A stretch of DNA of 64,000 bases from Primulina eburnea (GCF_022965805.1 NC_133101.1:46456342-46520341), one strand, 5' to 3'; positions 1-43,713 are shown, numbered from the stretch's first letter. The notes: generated from the sequence alone by a model not told the origin. A program made the numbers and translations.

Positions 1-1004
1 TTGACGTTCGTCATATTTTTTACCGCAGTGTTTTACTGATAGTTGAATACTTTTGTTTTAAAAATATGAAATTTTCAAATTTTATTGCATGCATGCTTAA
101 AGATGTATATTTTCGAAAATGAGTTTAAAAAAATTATTAGTATTTTAAGTAGTAAACGTTTCATAAGTTGCAAGTTTCTTGCGTTGGTTTACTCTGATCC
201 AGTCGATGTGGCTTGCTTTCCTCTCCCTTCCGTGTCGAGGAAGTGTGATTCAAAATGATTAGATATTAGATGAAGGACCTAGACAATGAAAGGGAATCAT
301 TTGCTCTCTTAAATTCAATGGGCGAGGTAGTAGCAAATTCATCTCAAACCCACGAGATATCTTTCAACTACTTTGACCTTTTCCGAGCACCTCATGGTAC
401 TCTCGGCATCTGAAGATTAGATCATTTATCTATGGAGATGAACTTCCCCCAATTCCCTTTCATTGAATTATCTCCCTATATATGCACCTCGTTAGCACTT
501 TGAACTTAATTGCCCAAGAATCACAGGTTTTCACTTAAATCGTCCAATAATGAATTGACTACCTTATAGACAGAATTGTGAAAGTGGCTAGAGTATATTA
601 TTTGGTGATTTCATTCATGGGATTTGGAGAGAGAGAGAACAATGGTGGAAACTGATTTTCGTCGATAATGTTTTTTTTATTAATTCTTTTTAACTTCATG
701 TCGTAATTCATTGTCAAAAGTAAAATCTCATCTTGTTCTTAAAAAAGGTCGAATCTCATTTAATCTTATGCATATAAATAGTATCATAATGCCGTTCAAT
801 TATATCTCCTTCCATTACAACTTCATTTCATATTTATTCTTTGGATAAATTTTATCTGACATTGAATACATATTCATACTATTGAATTAAAATAGCATTG
901 ACAAGCTCAAAATGATGTGAAAAGAGCGAAATCCGGAGATACGTACTTTAATTTTGTACTGCCAACTATTTTTAGACATAAAATTGTTGATTTTTAATTT
1001 CAAT
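1..1004. other. AT-rich intergenic sequence, no gene seen
   Basis: I see no coding frame of useful length, no RNA gene and no recognisable transposon in this stretch. It is AT-rich with short homopolymer runs and ends in a dinucleotide microsatellite where the LINE to its right begins. Confidence 0.5.

Positions 1005-1044
<40 letters not shown>
1005..1044. repeat. (TG)11(TA)9 compound microsatellite
   Basis: Eleven TG units pass directly into nine TA units and then into the T-run that is the reverse-strand poly(A) tail of the adjoining LINE. The TA part matches the (AT)n tract at the LINE's other end (6511-6547), so the LINE probably inserted into an AT microsatellite. Confidence 0.9.
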
Positions 1045-1045
<1 letters not shown>

Positions 1046-1073
1046 TTTTTTGAAAGGTAAGCTTGTAATTATA

Positions 1074-4000
1074 TTAAGATAAATCGTTCATTACAAACTC
1101 GACCAACCAATGAGGAAAATCGCCATTCAACCAAACAAAGGATGAAGGAGATGACAAAGAAAACTTAGCCAAATTATGAGCAACTATATTAGACAATCTA
1201 GGCTCATAAACTATTCCAGAGATAAACGGGGCTTGTACCAAAACATTGATATCAGACGCACATGCTCCAACATAACCCAGATCATCTTGTACGGCATTGA
1301 CTGCTTGCACTGCCAGCACAGAATCAGAAACGACCAGAACATCTCGAAAATTCTTCTCATAAACCAATTTAACTCCTTCACGAATAGCCAGTAACTCACC
1401 ATGGGCAACAGACAGAGGTTGAGAAATATGCTTCCCAAATGCTAGCAACAATCTCCCTTGACAATCTCGAAGGACACCCGCTATGCTGTATTGATTGGAA
1501 TTATCATTAACACAAGCATCAACATTGAGTTTAAAAGTACCTGCATCTGGTGCCCTCCATCTCCTGTCATCCCTTACACTATGAGCAGAAACCGCATGTT
1601 GATCAATAGCCTTAGTTTTCTGAAAGTCTGTAAGAAAGGATAAGCTCCAAGAGACGTCCCCTGCCATCCTGGTTCTGCTATCATCATGGATCAGATTCTG
1701 TCATTCTTTCCAGATTGCCCAAGTTTGAATAGCAAACTTTTCAAACTCGGCCTTTGATAGTTTTTCCCTCATCAACAAACAAAAATTAATAGTGTTGCTC
1801 ATTTTTCCCAAACGGATGACATGATAGAGATCAGACTTTATCCAAATTGCCTTAGATGTGTAGCAAAAAAATAAAGAGTGGCACGTTGTGTCTTGTGTAT
1901 TGAAGCAAAGCACACATGCGCCAGAAGTCGGAACATGATGCCTTTGGAGATTGAGATTTGTTGGTATAATATCATATGAAATATGCCACCAGAAAATATG
2001 CACCTTTGGCGGAAGAGAGAGACCCCACAGGAATGTCCACCAAGATTGCAACATGTGGACCGATTGGTGTTCCGGTTGAGCAAATAGTCCTTGTTGTAGG
2101 CGATATCCATTACGTACCGAATATTTCCCTTTTTCATCAAATAACCAGAATCTCGTTTCAAAACAAAGACTTGACGGTAGAGGGATCTTGAGGATCTCAC
2201 CAGCTATCCATGGATTAAAGGTATTAGAGACTAGATCCACATCCAAGATCCGTCCTTAATCAAGGTGTCCACAGTGGAGTCATTACGGTTTATCCCCTCC
2301 ATCACCCATAAATTTGAACCCACACTTGGTATCCATTTGTCATCAAATATTTTTATTGACTTACCATCACCAACCCTCCAAAACAGACCCCTCCCAAGAA
2401 GCCCTTTACTCCAGAAAATTGATCTCCAAATATAAGATGGGTTACTACCCAAACCCGCCTCCATCACATCACCATGTTTAAAGTACCTCCCTTTAAGTAG
2501 ACGACAGGCTAAGGAATCTGGGAATCTAATCAATCTCCAAACTTGCTTCGCAAGAAGTGCCCAGTTAAAATCCTCCATTCTTCTGAAACCCATACCTCCC
2601 TGTACTTTAGGCCTGCATAGAGAGTCCCACGATTTCTAGTGTATTTTTCTCTTCCCATTGTCCATACCCCACCAGAAGTTGGCACATTCCCTCTCAATAT
2701 CAGAACAAATAGCCTTGGGAATTCGGAAGCAACTCATTGCATATGTTGGTATAGCCTGTATAATAGATTTAATCAAAGTCTCTTTGCCCCCGCTAGAGAA
2801 ATATTTGTGTCCCCATCCCTGAATCCTCCGAACAACTCTTTCCACAAGATACTGGAACTGTAAACGCTTGCTATGTAGAGATACAGTGGGTAGGCCCAAG
2901 TAGATCTCATGCCTTTGAACAATAGGAATCGTGAGGCAAGATTTAATTGTCTCCATTAACATCGGATGGGTATTGGGGCTAAAACAGAGAGCCGACTTTT
3001 CATAGTTAATCATCTGGCCCGAAGCTCGTTCATAGAGGTATAAACATTCCTTAACCCGAGCCCCATCCTCCAATGTGGCTCTGAAGAAAATAAGGCTGTC
3101 ATCTGCAAAAAAGAGATGAGAAACTACCGGACAAGTTGGAGCAATCCTAACTCCTCGAATCAGACCCCTAGACTCGTAAGAGGTGAAGAGTCTAGAGAGT
3201 CCATGTGCACATAAAACGAACAGGTAAGGTGACAGAGGGTCACCCTGCCTCAATCCACGGGTAGGAGTGATAGGTCAAACAACTTCTTGATTAATCCGGA
3301 AGAAATATCTCACTGTTCGCACACACCTCATTATCTTATCAATCCACTCCGTAGCAAAACCCAATCTAATCATCAGCGCCTGTAAGAAATCCCATTCCAC
3401 TCGATCGTATGCCTTGCTCATATCAAGTTTAAGCGCTGCATAGCCAACCCGACCTGATTTTCTTGTACGCATCCAATGGATAACTTCATACCCCACAATG
3501 ATATTATCTGAGATCATCCTGTCCGGGACAAAAGCACTCTGAAATTCGTCAATCAGTTTTGCCATAACAGGTCTAAGACGATTAGTAAGAGCACGAGACA
3601 CGATCTTGTAACAGACGTTGCAAAGGCTTATTGGTCTGAATTCTTTCATAAGCACCGAATTAGATTTTTTTGGTATCAAAGTTACTATAGTATCATTCAA
3701 CTGATCAATAGGAGCCCCTTCATTAAGAATATGGAGTACTGCACCTGTAACATCATCACCTACAATATTCCAAAATTTTTGGTAAAATAGAGGAGACATA
3801 CCATCGATACCTGGTGCTTTGTCTTGGTGCATATCGAATAGAGATTTTCGGACCTCCAAGGTCGTAAATGGAGCACAAATGGCTGAGTTCATAAGTTCAT
3901 CCACGACCGGAGATAAGGTGTTTAAGACAGGATTCATTTCTGCAGCAGTAGGTGAACTAGATGTGAATAGGTTGCTGAAATAATCGAGTACAATATCTGC

Positions 4001-5187
4001 CATTCCTTTACTATCTGAACACCAATCTCCATGAGAAGAAACCAATCCATTGATGATATTCTGTGCCCAGCGCCTCGATGCAGAGATGTGGAAATAACGG
4101 GAATTCCGATCACCATCCTTAAGCCATAATGCTCTACTACGTTGCTTCCAGTACATCTCATCTTGGGTAGCAAGTTTTTCGACTTCAAATTCAAGTTCCT
4201 GAATCTGTGCAATAGATGACCTCCAATTCCAGCTTTGTCGAAGATTATGTAATTTCGATCGCTTGTCCAGAAGCAGCTTGGAGATGCACTTAAATCGGTC
4301 ATTAGCCCAGTGTCGAAGTGCACTCTGGCAACTCAGAATGCGGCCCTGTAATGTTCCAGAGGCTGTATCTGCTCCCCAGCCGGCTTCAACTACCTCACCA
4401 CAATCTTCCTCACAAATCCAATATTTCTCAAATCGAAAAGTAACCCGCTTCTTCCAATCCCGTTCCCGAGACTGAGAATGGATCCCATTCAGATGTAGGC
4501 ATAGGGGGCGGTGATCCGAATGATAGAAATCAAGTGATAAAACTTGTGCGGCCGGATAAAGTAATCTCCAGCTATGTTTCCCACGTATCTATCAAGTCGC
4601 TCAAAAATAATGTTGTCTAGTGATCGTCTATTCACCCAAGTAAATAAATCCCCATGGCAGTGCAGGTTTTGGAGATCACAAAGTTCAAGAGTATCCCGAA
4701 ATGCTTGCATTCTGTGAGAGGCTCTTCTCATACCTCCCAACTTTTCACTGTCGAAGCAAATCTCGTTGAAGTCACCACCTACTAGCCATGGTAAATTAAG
4801 AAATTCATGCAAACCTTTGAGATGCAAAAGGAGGTCCCAAGAAAAATGTCGGAGGGCAGCTTCAGGCTGCCCATAGAAACCTGTAAATCTCCACTTTCTA
4901 TCATCAGCAGTTATAACACAATCTATATGTCCAACAGAAAAGGACTTAATGGAGACATCAATGGGGTCCTTCCAGAGTAGAGCAAGACCTCCGCTTTTTC
5001 CATGACAATCCACCGCAAAACAACCTTTAAAACCCAATGGAGTCGACCATTGCTTGCATCGTGCCTCTCTTGTTTTTGTCTCACTCAAAAATAAGAGAGT
5101 TGGGCTCTTATCGGCTACAAGTCGCCGCAATTCCCGGAATGCTCGGGGGTTCCCAAGCCCTCGAACATTCCAAATTATAACATTCAT
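1074..5187 (-). pseudogene. LINE ORF2: endonuclease-RT-zf-RVT-RNase H, broken
   Basis: The AP-endonuclease domain starts at 5187 (MNVIIWNVRGLGNP; later VGGDFNE). A 1-base frameshift near 4590-4600 moves the SDHRP catalytic motif into another frame. The reverse transcriptase domain lies at about 2640-4160, with APGIDG, LDMSKAYDRVEW, a QGDPLSPYLF block and the catalytic FADD. The frame is interrupted by TGA between 3254 and 3275 and by TAG (a former TGG context, KIH*KSWDSLC) at about 2636. A zf-RVT region follows (1701-2246, WW..PPKVHIFWW, then CxxC), ended by a further stop at 1701-1710. A plant RNase H (RVT_3) domain ends at 1074. ORF2 starts with ATGA overlapping the ORF1 stop. At least four lesions make it inactive. 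Confidence 0.9.
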
Positions 5188-6407
5188 AATGATCGGCGGG
5201 GTTGCTGAGCAACCGCCGCCAATTTATCCTTAGCACTAGGTTCAATCCATCCCAAATTTAACTTTTTTTTCATTGGGCTTGTGTGCTCCTGTGATACACT
5301 GTCCTCCTCAGAGATATCTATATGTCTTTTAGCCATTGAGGGAGGAGTCTGTGTCTTGTCCATAATCCGATCCTTACCTACTTCTCGTGCCCTGCGTTTC
5401 CAGTGCTTTGCCCCACCAACTGCTAGGCTCGGCAATATTGTGTTCTTACCGTGTGGTTTTCCAAGGAGTGGGGTAGGCTCGTGGACCATCAATTGGGTTT
5501 GGTCCATATTACTCGCAGACTGTTTTGCCAATACTACAAGTGCTTGACTTTCTGATTCCATAATGTCCTTATCTGTTTGCTCATGGTTTTCGGTTTCAGC
5601 ATTTGATGGACTATCCGGAGGTGTATAGGATGGTTTCTCAGCACCAGAAGAGCCTTTCCTGGACCCACCAATATGAGTGGATGCACGCAGCCAGATCCCA
5701 AAAGCAAGTGTGGTTCTATCAGCCTCCTTGTCATCACAGTCTCGGATCGTATGCCCAAGTCGCCCACAGGCGTAGCAGAAATACGGCAATCTCTCATAAA
5801 CCAGTAGAACAATAATGTCTTCCTCTTCTCCCTTGGCTTTAATCCGAATGAATTTCATCAAAGGCTTCGTAATGTTAATTCTTACCCGAAGTCGCGCATA
5901 GCGTCCCAAGAAGATGCCATTTTCCCCCGAATCCACTTCCTCTACTCTGCCAATGTGTCGCCCGACTTTGGTCAACAATTCTTCTTGCATAAAGGCTAGT
6001 GGCAGATTATGGCATTGAACCCAAATATCTATTTCATCAAAAACCATGTCAATAGGATTTTGCCAACCCATTGGTGCCTGGAAAATCACCAGGCTTTTAA
6101 AGAAATTCCATGGCCCATCTGTAAGCACTCTGTTTCTCTCTCTCTGGGATACAAAATCACAAACAAATGTATTGTCTCCCATTGCCTCAATATGTACCTT
6201 CCTTGTCGCTTGGAGAATGCGTGGCATTTGCTGACGAAACGCTTCTCTGTTAATAGCTTTTGGTGATAGAATCTTTGCTACCAAACAATTGGCCAAGCGT
6301 TCCTGTCCAACTCGCGTTTCTGAACCATCCAAGAAGATGGTGTCGCTTTCCTTTGGAGCAGAGAGTTTCAACTCTGTAACCAGTCTAGAAATCTCATCTG
6401 GATCCAT
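5184..6407 (-). CDS. LINE ORF1: DUF4283 / zinc-knuckle RNA-binding protein
   Basis: An open frame of 407 residues. The first half matches the DUF4283 region found in plant LINE ORF1 proteins (VFDEIDIWVQCHNLP, then GRYARLRVRINITKPL). It is followed by a CCHC knuckle, CYACGRLGHTIRDC, near residue 215, and a low-complexity acidic and serine-rich tail. In the family this protein coats the element RNA. The start was taken at MDPDEISRL because it is the first ATG of the frame, about 100 bp inside the element's 5' end. Its stop codon TGA (5184-5186) overlaps the ORF2 start as ATGA, an arrangement compatible with coupled re-initiation. No lesion is visible, in contrast to ORF2. Confidence 0.88.
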   Translation of the reverse strand: MDPDEISRLVTELKLSAPKESDTIFLDGSETRVGQERLANCLVAKILSPKAINREAFRQQMPRILQATRKVHIEAMGDNTFVCDFVSQRERNRVLTDGPWNFFKSLVIFQAPMGWQNPIDMVFDEIDIWVQCHNLPLAFMQEELLTKVGRHIGRVEEVDSGENGIFLGRYARLRVRINITKPLMKFIRIKAKGEEEDIIVLLVYERLPYFCYACGRLGHTIRDCDDKEADRTTLAFGIWLRASTHIGGSRKGSSGAEKPSYTPPDSPSNAETENHEQTDKDIMESESQALVVLAKQSASNMDQTQLMVHEPTPLLGKPHGKNTILPSLAVGGAKHWKRRAREVGKDRIMDKTQTPPSMAKRHIDISEEDSVSQEHTSPMKKKLNLGWIEPSAKDKLAAVAQQPRRSL

Positions 6408-6508
6408 AGCCTAGGTAATAACCCAACGTTCAATTCGAGGACGGTTGAATGAACGGATAAATCCCGCATAGCGCAGGAACCCAGCCCTAAGAGTCGAAGA
6501 ACCCTAGA

Positions 6509-6510
<2 letters not shown>

Positions 6511-6547
<37 letters not shown>
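6511..6547. repeat. (AT)n microsatellite flanking the LINE 5' end
   Basis: An uninterrupted AT tract of about 37 bp directly beside the LINE's first bases (TCTCTAGGG on the minus strand). It pairs with the TA tract at 1027-1044 and is probably the duplicated target. Confidence 0.9.
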
Positions 6548-6550
<3 letters not shown>

Positions 6551-7189
6551 AACAAATTTAAAGGTTTGTTAACTTTACACCTCATCTAAGATATTGAACC
6601 ATGAAAAACATATTTTACCAATTGCATTTCAAATATTGATAACGAGTATCACGTATTCACTATAAAAATTTGATTATTTTTGTAGTGGTAAGCTTGAATA
6701 AATATAATTTCTTCAATAAATTCTAAAGATTTAAAATAGTAAAAATAACGTAATAAATTAGAGAGCAATTGCTTATATTTCAATTATTGAATATTTATAG
6801 TTGTAACTGGCTATAAAATTTTGTGATAACTATGTAATAGTTCAAATCCTGTAATTGATTATGAAATGCTATTTCATGAATTAATGTAAGAGATAATATA
6901 TTAATTATATTTAAAATAAATTTCAATCATTAATCATACTTTGCAAGAATATGAACAAATAATAAAATGAAATCAACATCATATTTCGACCATGTATTCA
7001 TGTGAGACGTAAATGGAGGATAAAACAAAATTTAACCACCTCACGACATGTTTTAAACCATAGACAAGAGGCAAAGTCTATTGCGTTATTCTCACATCAA
7101 GCAAATGGGGCACTATTTCACTTACAATTCTTATAGACATATCTGAATGCATAGTGCGATAATGTGTATTTACAAGCCATAGAAGGGAC
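6548..7189. other. SMC5 3' flank / probable 3' UTR
   Basis: AT-rich sequence between the LINE insertion and the SMC5 stop codon. It should contain the SMC5 3' UTR and poly(A) site, but I could not pick a convincing signal. No other gene is visible. Confidence 0.45.
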
Positions 7190-38763
<31,574 letters not shown>

Positions 38764-38828
38764 GGAATGGAGAATCCAATGAAATTCTGATTCGAAGAGA
38801 AATCAGTTTCCGAATGCTGAGTGAGAAC

Positions 38829-38836
38829 TAGGGTTT
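38829..38836 (-). promoter_or_regulatory. Telo-box (AAACCCTA) upstream of SMC5
   Basis: AAACCCTA on the gene strand, about 66 bp upstream of the ATG, in the probable 5' UTR. Telo-boxes are common near the starts of plant genes active in dividing cells and often pair with E2F sites. Confidence 0.55.
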
Positions 38837-38894
38837 CACGTGTGCACGGGAGACGGAAGAAGGTTGTGGCAACTGGCGAGGGAGTCCGTCAGAC

Positions 38895-38905
38895 TTTGGC
38901 GCCAA
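38895..38905. promoter_or_regulatory. E2F-type site TTTGGCGCCAA upstream of SMC5
   Basis: The palindromic core TTGGCGCCAA contains the E2F consensus TTTSGCGC and lies about 135 bp upstream of the SMC5 ATG. E2F sites mark genes expressed at G1/S, which fits a chromosome-maintenance gene. Binding is inferred from sequence only. Confidence 0.65.
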
Positions 38906-39071
38906 GAGCGATACAGTACGGAGTTCCCAGGGAAAATTTTATGTAAGTGGTGTCACCGCCAACGCAACATATTTTTGTCTCAAAAAAAATCAGGTTTGGA
39001 TGAAAAGTTTTCGGACTGGTTAGACCCAAAATCTGATCTTAGAATGTAATGATTTATCAGATATTATACAA

Positions 39072-39101
39072 ACTAGCTACTCTGCACACGCGGTGCGTGT
39101 G
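39072..39101 (-). mobile_element. Helitron-like 3' terminus
   Basis: On the minus strand a 7-bp stem with a 3-nt loop (CACACGC-ACC-GCGTGTG, 39085-39101) is followed by eight bases, then CTAG and a T (39072-39076). A short GC-rich hairpin about 10 bases before CTRR, inserted before T, is the defining 3' end of Helitrons. The rest of the element would lie to the right; I could not identify its 5' TC end. Confidence 0.45.
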
Positions 39102-39787
39102 TGTACAATTTTTTTTTATAATTATTTATGGACTAAAATGAAATTTGACAAATTATCGAGGTACTAAAGTGCTATTTGAATAATTGTAATAAAAAAAATA
39201 AAAACAAAAATGTTTTTTGATTAAAAAAAAAACAAAAGTGTAATTTTGATATCAAATAGGGCAAAATAGAGAAACCAAAAAACAGACCAAAGACACCAAA
39301 AACAGTTATTCTAATATGCTTAAACTTAATAAATAGTAAAAGATGCTCAAAAGAAATTTTAATTATTGTTATATGTATTTAAAAATTTCAAGATTATTTT
39401 ATAATCAAAATTTTATTATAAAAACTGATTGCAAATCTGCAAAATTTATGTTTATGAAATATTTTAAATATGATGTATCTAAACAAATATTTGAAAGATG
39501 GTAAGCTCATTTATCTCTTTTTGATTTTTAAATTATTTACAAAGAATGTGAAGATATTCATCTACTTGATTTTTTTAACTCGCGACTACTTATCATGATT
39601 TCAGGTATGAAACAAAGGAATAGAGGTGATTATTTCGCTTATAGAGGAAGAGGTGGAAGGGGAAAACACCTAATTTTATTGCTCAACATGAGAAACAGAG
39701 ACTAATAGTTCAAAAAATTGTTAGCTCATCATCAAGTAATATCATTGATCAAATTATTCATTATATAATGATTTTCAAGAATATACT
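39102..39787. other. AT-rich stretch, possible body of a non-autonomous Helitron
   Basis: Runs of A and T with no coding frame. It could be the body of the Helitron whose end is at 39072, but no second end is identified. No gene is seen. Confidence 0.35.
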
Positions 39788-42700
39788 CAGGTTCGATCGA
39801 TTGCAGAGCACTTTGAGGTGCTTCAAACAAAATATTCTCCAAGAACTACAATAGCTCGGGTTCTAATAATGTATACACCGATTATAGATTGAGTTTGGTA
39901 TAAAACCAAGAGGAAAACACTCGAAATAATCCTTCGTTAAGAAACACTGATATATTTGTATATCATGTGTAACTGAATAACCAAAAGACTAGATTAGTTT
40001 TTACATTCATTAGTTCAGTTATGGTAAGAATTGAACCGACGGATGTTCTAACTAGTTAAATCAGTTTGAAAACAATAGTTAAACAGTTAAATACACAAGA
40101 TATTTCTATGGATGTTCACAGACTTCAACTGCTCCTACGTCATCCCTTCTACCTCCTCGGGTAGGATACACTAAAATACTTTGATTTATAAAACTACTTG
40201 TACAAACCAACCCAACTTTGGACTTACCCAATAAACCTAACTGAATTCCTAGACTAAACTGAAGGCAGCACCTTCCAGTCAACACTTTTTTAACGTCTGT
40301 TTCAAAGACTACATACACATGTTTTACATCTGTGTGCGAGACGGAATTTGGGTGGTGGTGAATGTGTGTGTGTGAGAACCGATATCTGAAAACTACCCGA
40401 AAGGTGTTCTCGCACACTGAGGGAAATAGGAGCTTTCGTCTCTCAGTGTCAATGTCGACCCAACAAGCTGATAACACATTGAAGTGTTCCCTCTGGGTTG
40501 ATTGCTTCTCTCTTGTAAGCTGATATGCAATATGTGTGGCCTTCTTCTTTTCACTCGTCAACTCGCATCTTGGTCTTCACTAAGCTCGTAATCACTAAGC
40601 TTCGGCTTCTATTTATAGGTGTTTGGCTGAACATACAGTGAGACTCAATTATTGTGACCATTGCATTTTGAATCTGTTCCATGAAATCCATTCCGGAACT
40701 TTTGGCTTTAAGCTTTGATGCAACGTCTCTTATTGTACTTTGATCATACAATAGCTTTTGTGCCTTTGTGCATAGCTGGAATCTACTAGAATACGAAGCT
40801 TGTCTTGATCTGCAACTGATTGGTTCTGACTTGATGCTCTGAATTGGTCATCTGAACTGATCTTCAGTTGGGTTGGTGAAATCAGTTGACTCGTCAGTTG
40901 AACTTATTTCACTCTTTCAGTTGAACTGGTCAGCTAGACTCTTCATCAGTTGAACACTTCATCAGCTGCCCGGGCTTCTGAAAATCTTCTTCTGAACCAC
41001 CCTTCAGCTGGACAATCAGTGGAACTTTTCGTTTACATTTCAGTTCGACTTGTTTAGTTTGTGCGATCATTTGGACGTCTTCAGTTTGTGATTTTGACAG
41101 CTCGTTACTGATCTCAGCTCCAGTTTTGGCTTGATAACTGATCAGTTCGAATCCTGATCAGTTCCAGCTACCTGCGCACTAAGTTAAATACATTAGAAAC
41201 AAAATAACAAGTTTTGTTAACATCAAATCAAGATTTCGAATGATTGCTGAACCGCATTGATCATCTCTTCTGATCTGATATGGCAAGAAGCGGCGTCAGT
41301 TCTGATGATTAAGCTCCACTTAACTCATCAGTTTCAGCTGGTAGTTGGGTTTCGTCTGTTGATCAGTTGAACTGGTAAACTAGCAACTGAAATCTTGTCC
41401 GCAGTTCAGTTTTTCCGTTCTCCTGTCAGTTTACCTCAAAAACCATGCAAGCTGCTAGAATAACAAAAACTGAATCAAGTGAAGTGGCTACAATGTTAGT
41501 TGCTGAGTCAATCCCCTCTATTCTAAGAAACGCGAGAGATATAAATTTTTTAAAAGGATTTTAAATACCATTTTAAAACATATTTTAAAAGAAATATCAA
41601 TTTTCAAATGTCTTTCTTAGAATAGCTCTCTCCGATATCAATTGTTGGATTGATTGCAGAGCACATTGAGGTGCTTCAAACAAACTATTCTCCAAGAGCT
41701 ACAATAGCTCGTGTTCTAAGAACGTATACACCGATGAATTAGATCGAGTTTGGTATAGAATCAAGCGGAAAACTCTCGAAATAATCATTTGTTACGAAAC
41801 ATTGATATATTTGCATATCCTGTGTAACTGAATAACCAAAAGACTAGATTAGTTTTTGCATTCATTAGTTCACTTATGGTGAGAACTGAACCGACAGATG
41901 CTCTAACTCGTTAAATCAATTTGAAAACAATAGTTAAACAGTTAAATACACAAGATATGTTTATGGATGTTCGGAGACTTCACGTGCTCCTACGTCACCC
42001 ATTCTACCTCCTCGGGTAGGATACACTAGAATACTTTGATTTATAAAACTACTTGTACAAACCCACACAGCTTTGGACTTACCCACTGTCTAACTGAACT
42101 CCTAGACTAGACTAAAGGCAGCAGTAGAACCCGTTAAACCAGACTACGTATAAGCCATGCATAATTTCTAGTATATAAATTAAAAATGATTTCTTTATTA
42201 TTTAAGGCATTTAAAAGTTGTTTTTGTTTTAAATCGCATAAGTTTAGTTATTATCTTTTCAGTTAAATTAGCGAGGTCGGACTGGAGTCGGAGTATTGAG
42301 ATAAATTCTAATAACAAGAAAATATTCCTAGAATTTATTTAAGATAAAGAATAATTTATTTTAATGTAAAAGAATGTTTAAGGAATTATTTAATTAATTA
42401 GAGATAAGTAGTAAATAAGTTCTTTTCTGTCCAATAATTTAATTAAAAGCCTAAATTAAAATGTATGACCAATTGAAATAAATTAATCTAGGCTTATTTT
42501 ATTTAAGAAATTGTAAATTTACATGTTAGTAATTTATTTTAAGAATTAGCCATGCATTCAAGAAAATTACTATCCCAAATTAATTTGTTAATCCACTAAA
42601 ATACATAATTAGTGTTTAAAACTTTAAGGAGATAAAATTTATAATTTAAGCAATATTTCCCTCCATTTTACTTCAAGAATTCGGCCACCCCTTGTAGGAT

Positions 42701-43246
42701 TTAAATATGGATTGACAACTCACCATTTTGATATCATTCTTTAATCTTTTTCTTGGTAGATAATTCTCTTCACTTTTAATCACCAATAATTAATAATTAA
42801 GTAATATTTCTACTCTTATTTGATAATCAATTTTCGGCCATCTCACCTACCAAATCAACCCTCAAATCCCATAATATATTATATCATTCCTAGCCTATGG
42901 CCTTGGACTGGATAATACCTCATTGAGTTAGGAAAGTCATATTTTTGGCCGTTCGTGATTTGGTTAAGTCTAGAGGTCGTACGAAAATTTACGGTGCAAT
43001 GTACCAAAGTGACTCTCGAAAGAGCTTTCATGATTTTGGCCTCCATGCACCATTTTCGTGTATTACAGCCCTTGGTATATATTTTTCATCATTTTAGGTG
43101 TATTTTAATCATGACTAAATGATGGTTCGGGTTGGTACGGAGTCATGGTTAGATACTGTAACGCCCCATATTTGACGACTGTCCTCACTGTACCAAGACG
43201 GGTCTTTCCAGCGTGCTTATGTCCTCGCTCACACGCACCCTAGGAA

Positions 43247-43309
43247 ACTTCCCAGGAGGTCACCCATCCCAAAATTGCCCCAAGTCAAGCACGCTTAACT
43301 TTGGAGTTC
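43247..43309 (-). promoter_or_regulatory. 5S rRNA-derived promoter block, Cassandra LTR 1
   Basis: On the minus strand AACTCCAAAGTTAAGCGTGC and GGATGGGTGACCTCCTGGGA match the A-box and C-box regions of plant 5S rRNA genes. Confidence 0.85.
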
Positions 43310-43713
43310 TTATGTGATGAGCTACCGAAAAGAAGATGCACCTTCGTGATATGAGTAGTACCAATCAAATCTTTTAAGCCCTCTTCAACTGTTCAGTCCA
43401 TTACATTGCCCAGTCTCGGAATCCCTCTCATTCCCGTGTGGGTCGGTTCATTCATGTTCCCTTCACCTAGAAGCCTGCCAGGAGCCGCTCATTGTTCGTG
43501 CAACTGATGGCACCGGCATTCACCCCCCGCCCTCTTCGGCCCCGGGCCTCACATGCCCACCAGCTTCCGCTTGGTTCGTCCCCGAACCACACCGTACTAA
43601 GAGAGGTCGGCTCTGATACCACTTGTAACGCCTCAGATTTGACGACTGTCATCACTGTACCAAGACGGGTCTTTCCAGCGTGCTTATGTCCTCACTCACA
43701 CGCACCCTAGGAA

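Larger units (their letters stand above)
1045..6510 (-). mobile_element. Near-full-length plant L1-type LINE retrotransposon
   Basis: About 5.5 kb on the minus strand. The order from the 5' side (6510) is a short leader, ORF1 (DUF4283 plus CCHC zinc knuckle), then ORF2 with endonuclease, reverse transcriptase, zf-RVT and a C-terminal RNase H, which is the layout of plant L1 LINEs. The 3' end has only about 25 bp after the ORF2 stop and then an A-run (T on plus, 1045-1051). Both ends abut AT dinucleotide tracts, so a TSD cannot be separated from the microsatellite. ORF1 is open but ORF2 has a frameshift and several stops, so this copy is not autonomous. Confidence 0.92.

Noticed and set aside
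38840..39049. Small plus-strand gene opposite SMC5
   Set aside because: 69 codons without recognisable domain, overlapping the SMC5 promoter motifs; most likely chance.
40106..40561. 151-codon minus-strand frame
   Set aside because: It lies in the R-U5 part of the 3' LTR of the copia/LARD-like element, downstream of its TATA box, and resembles no protein.
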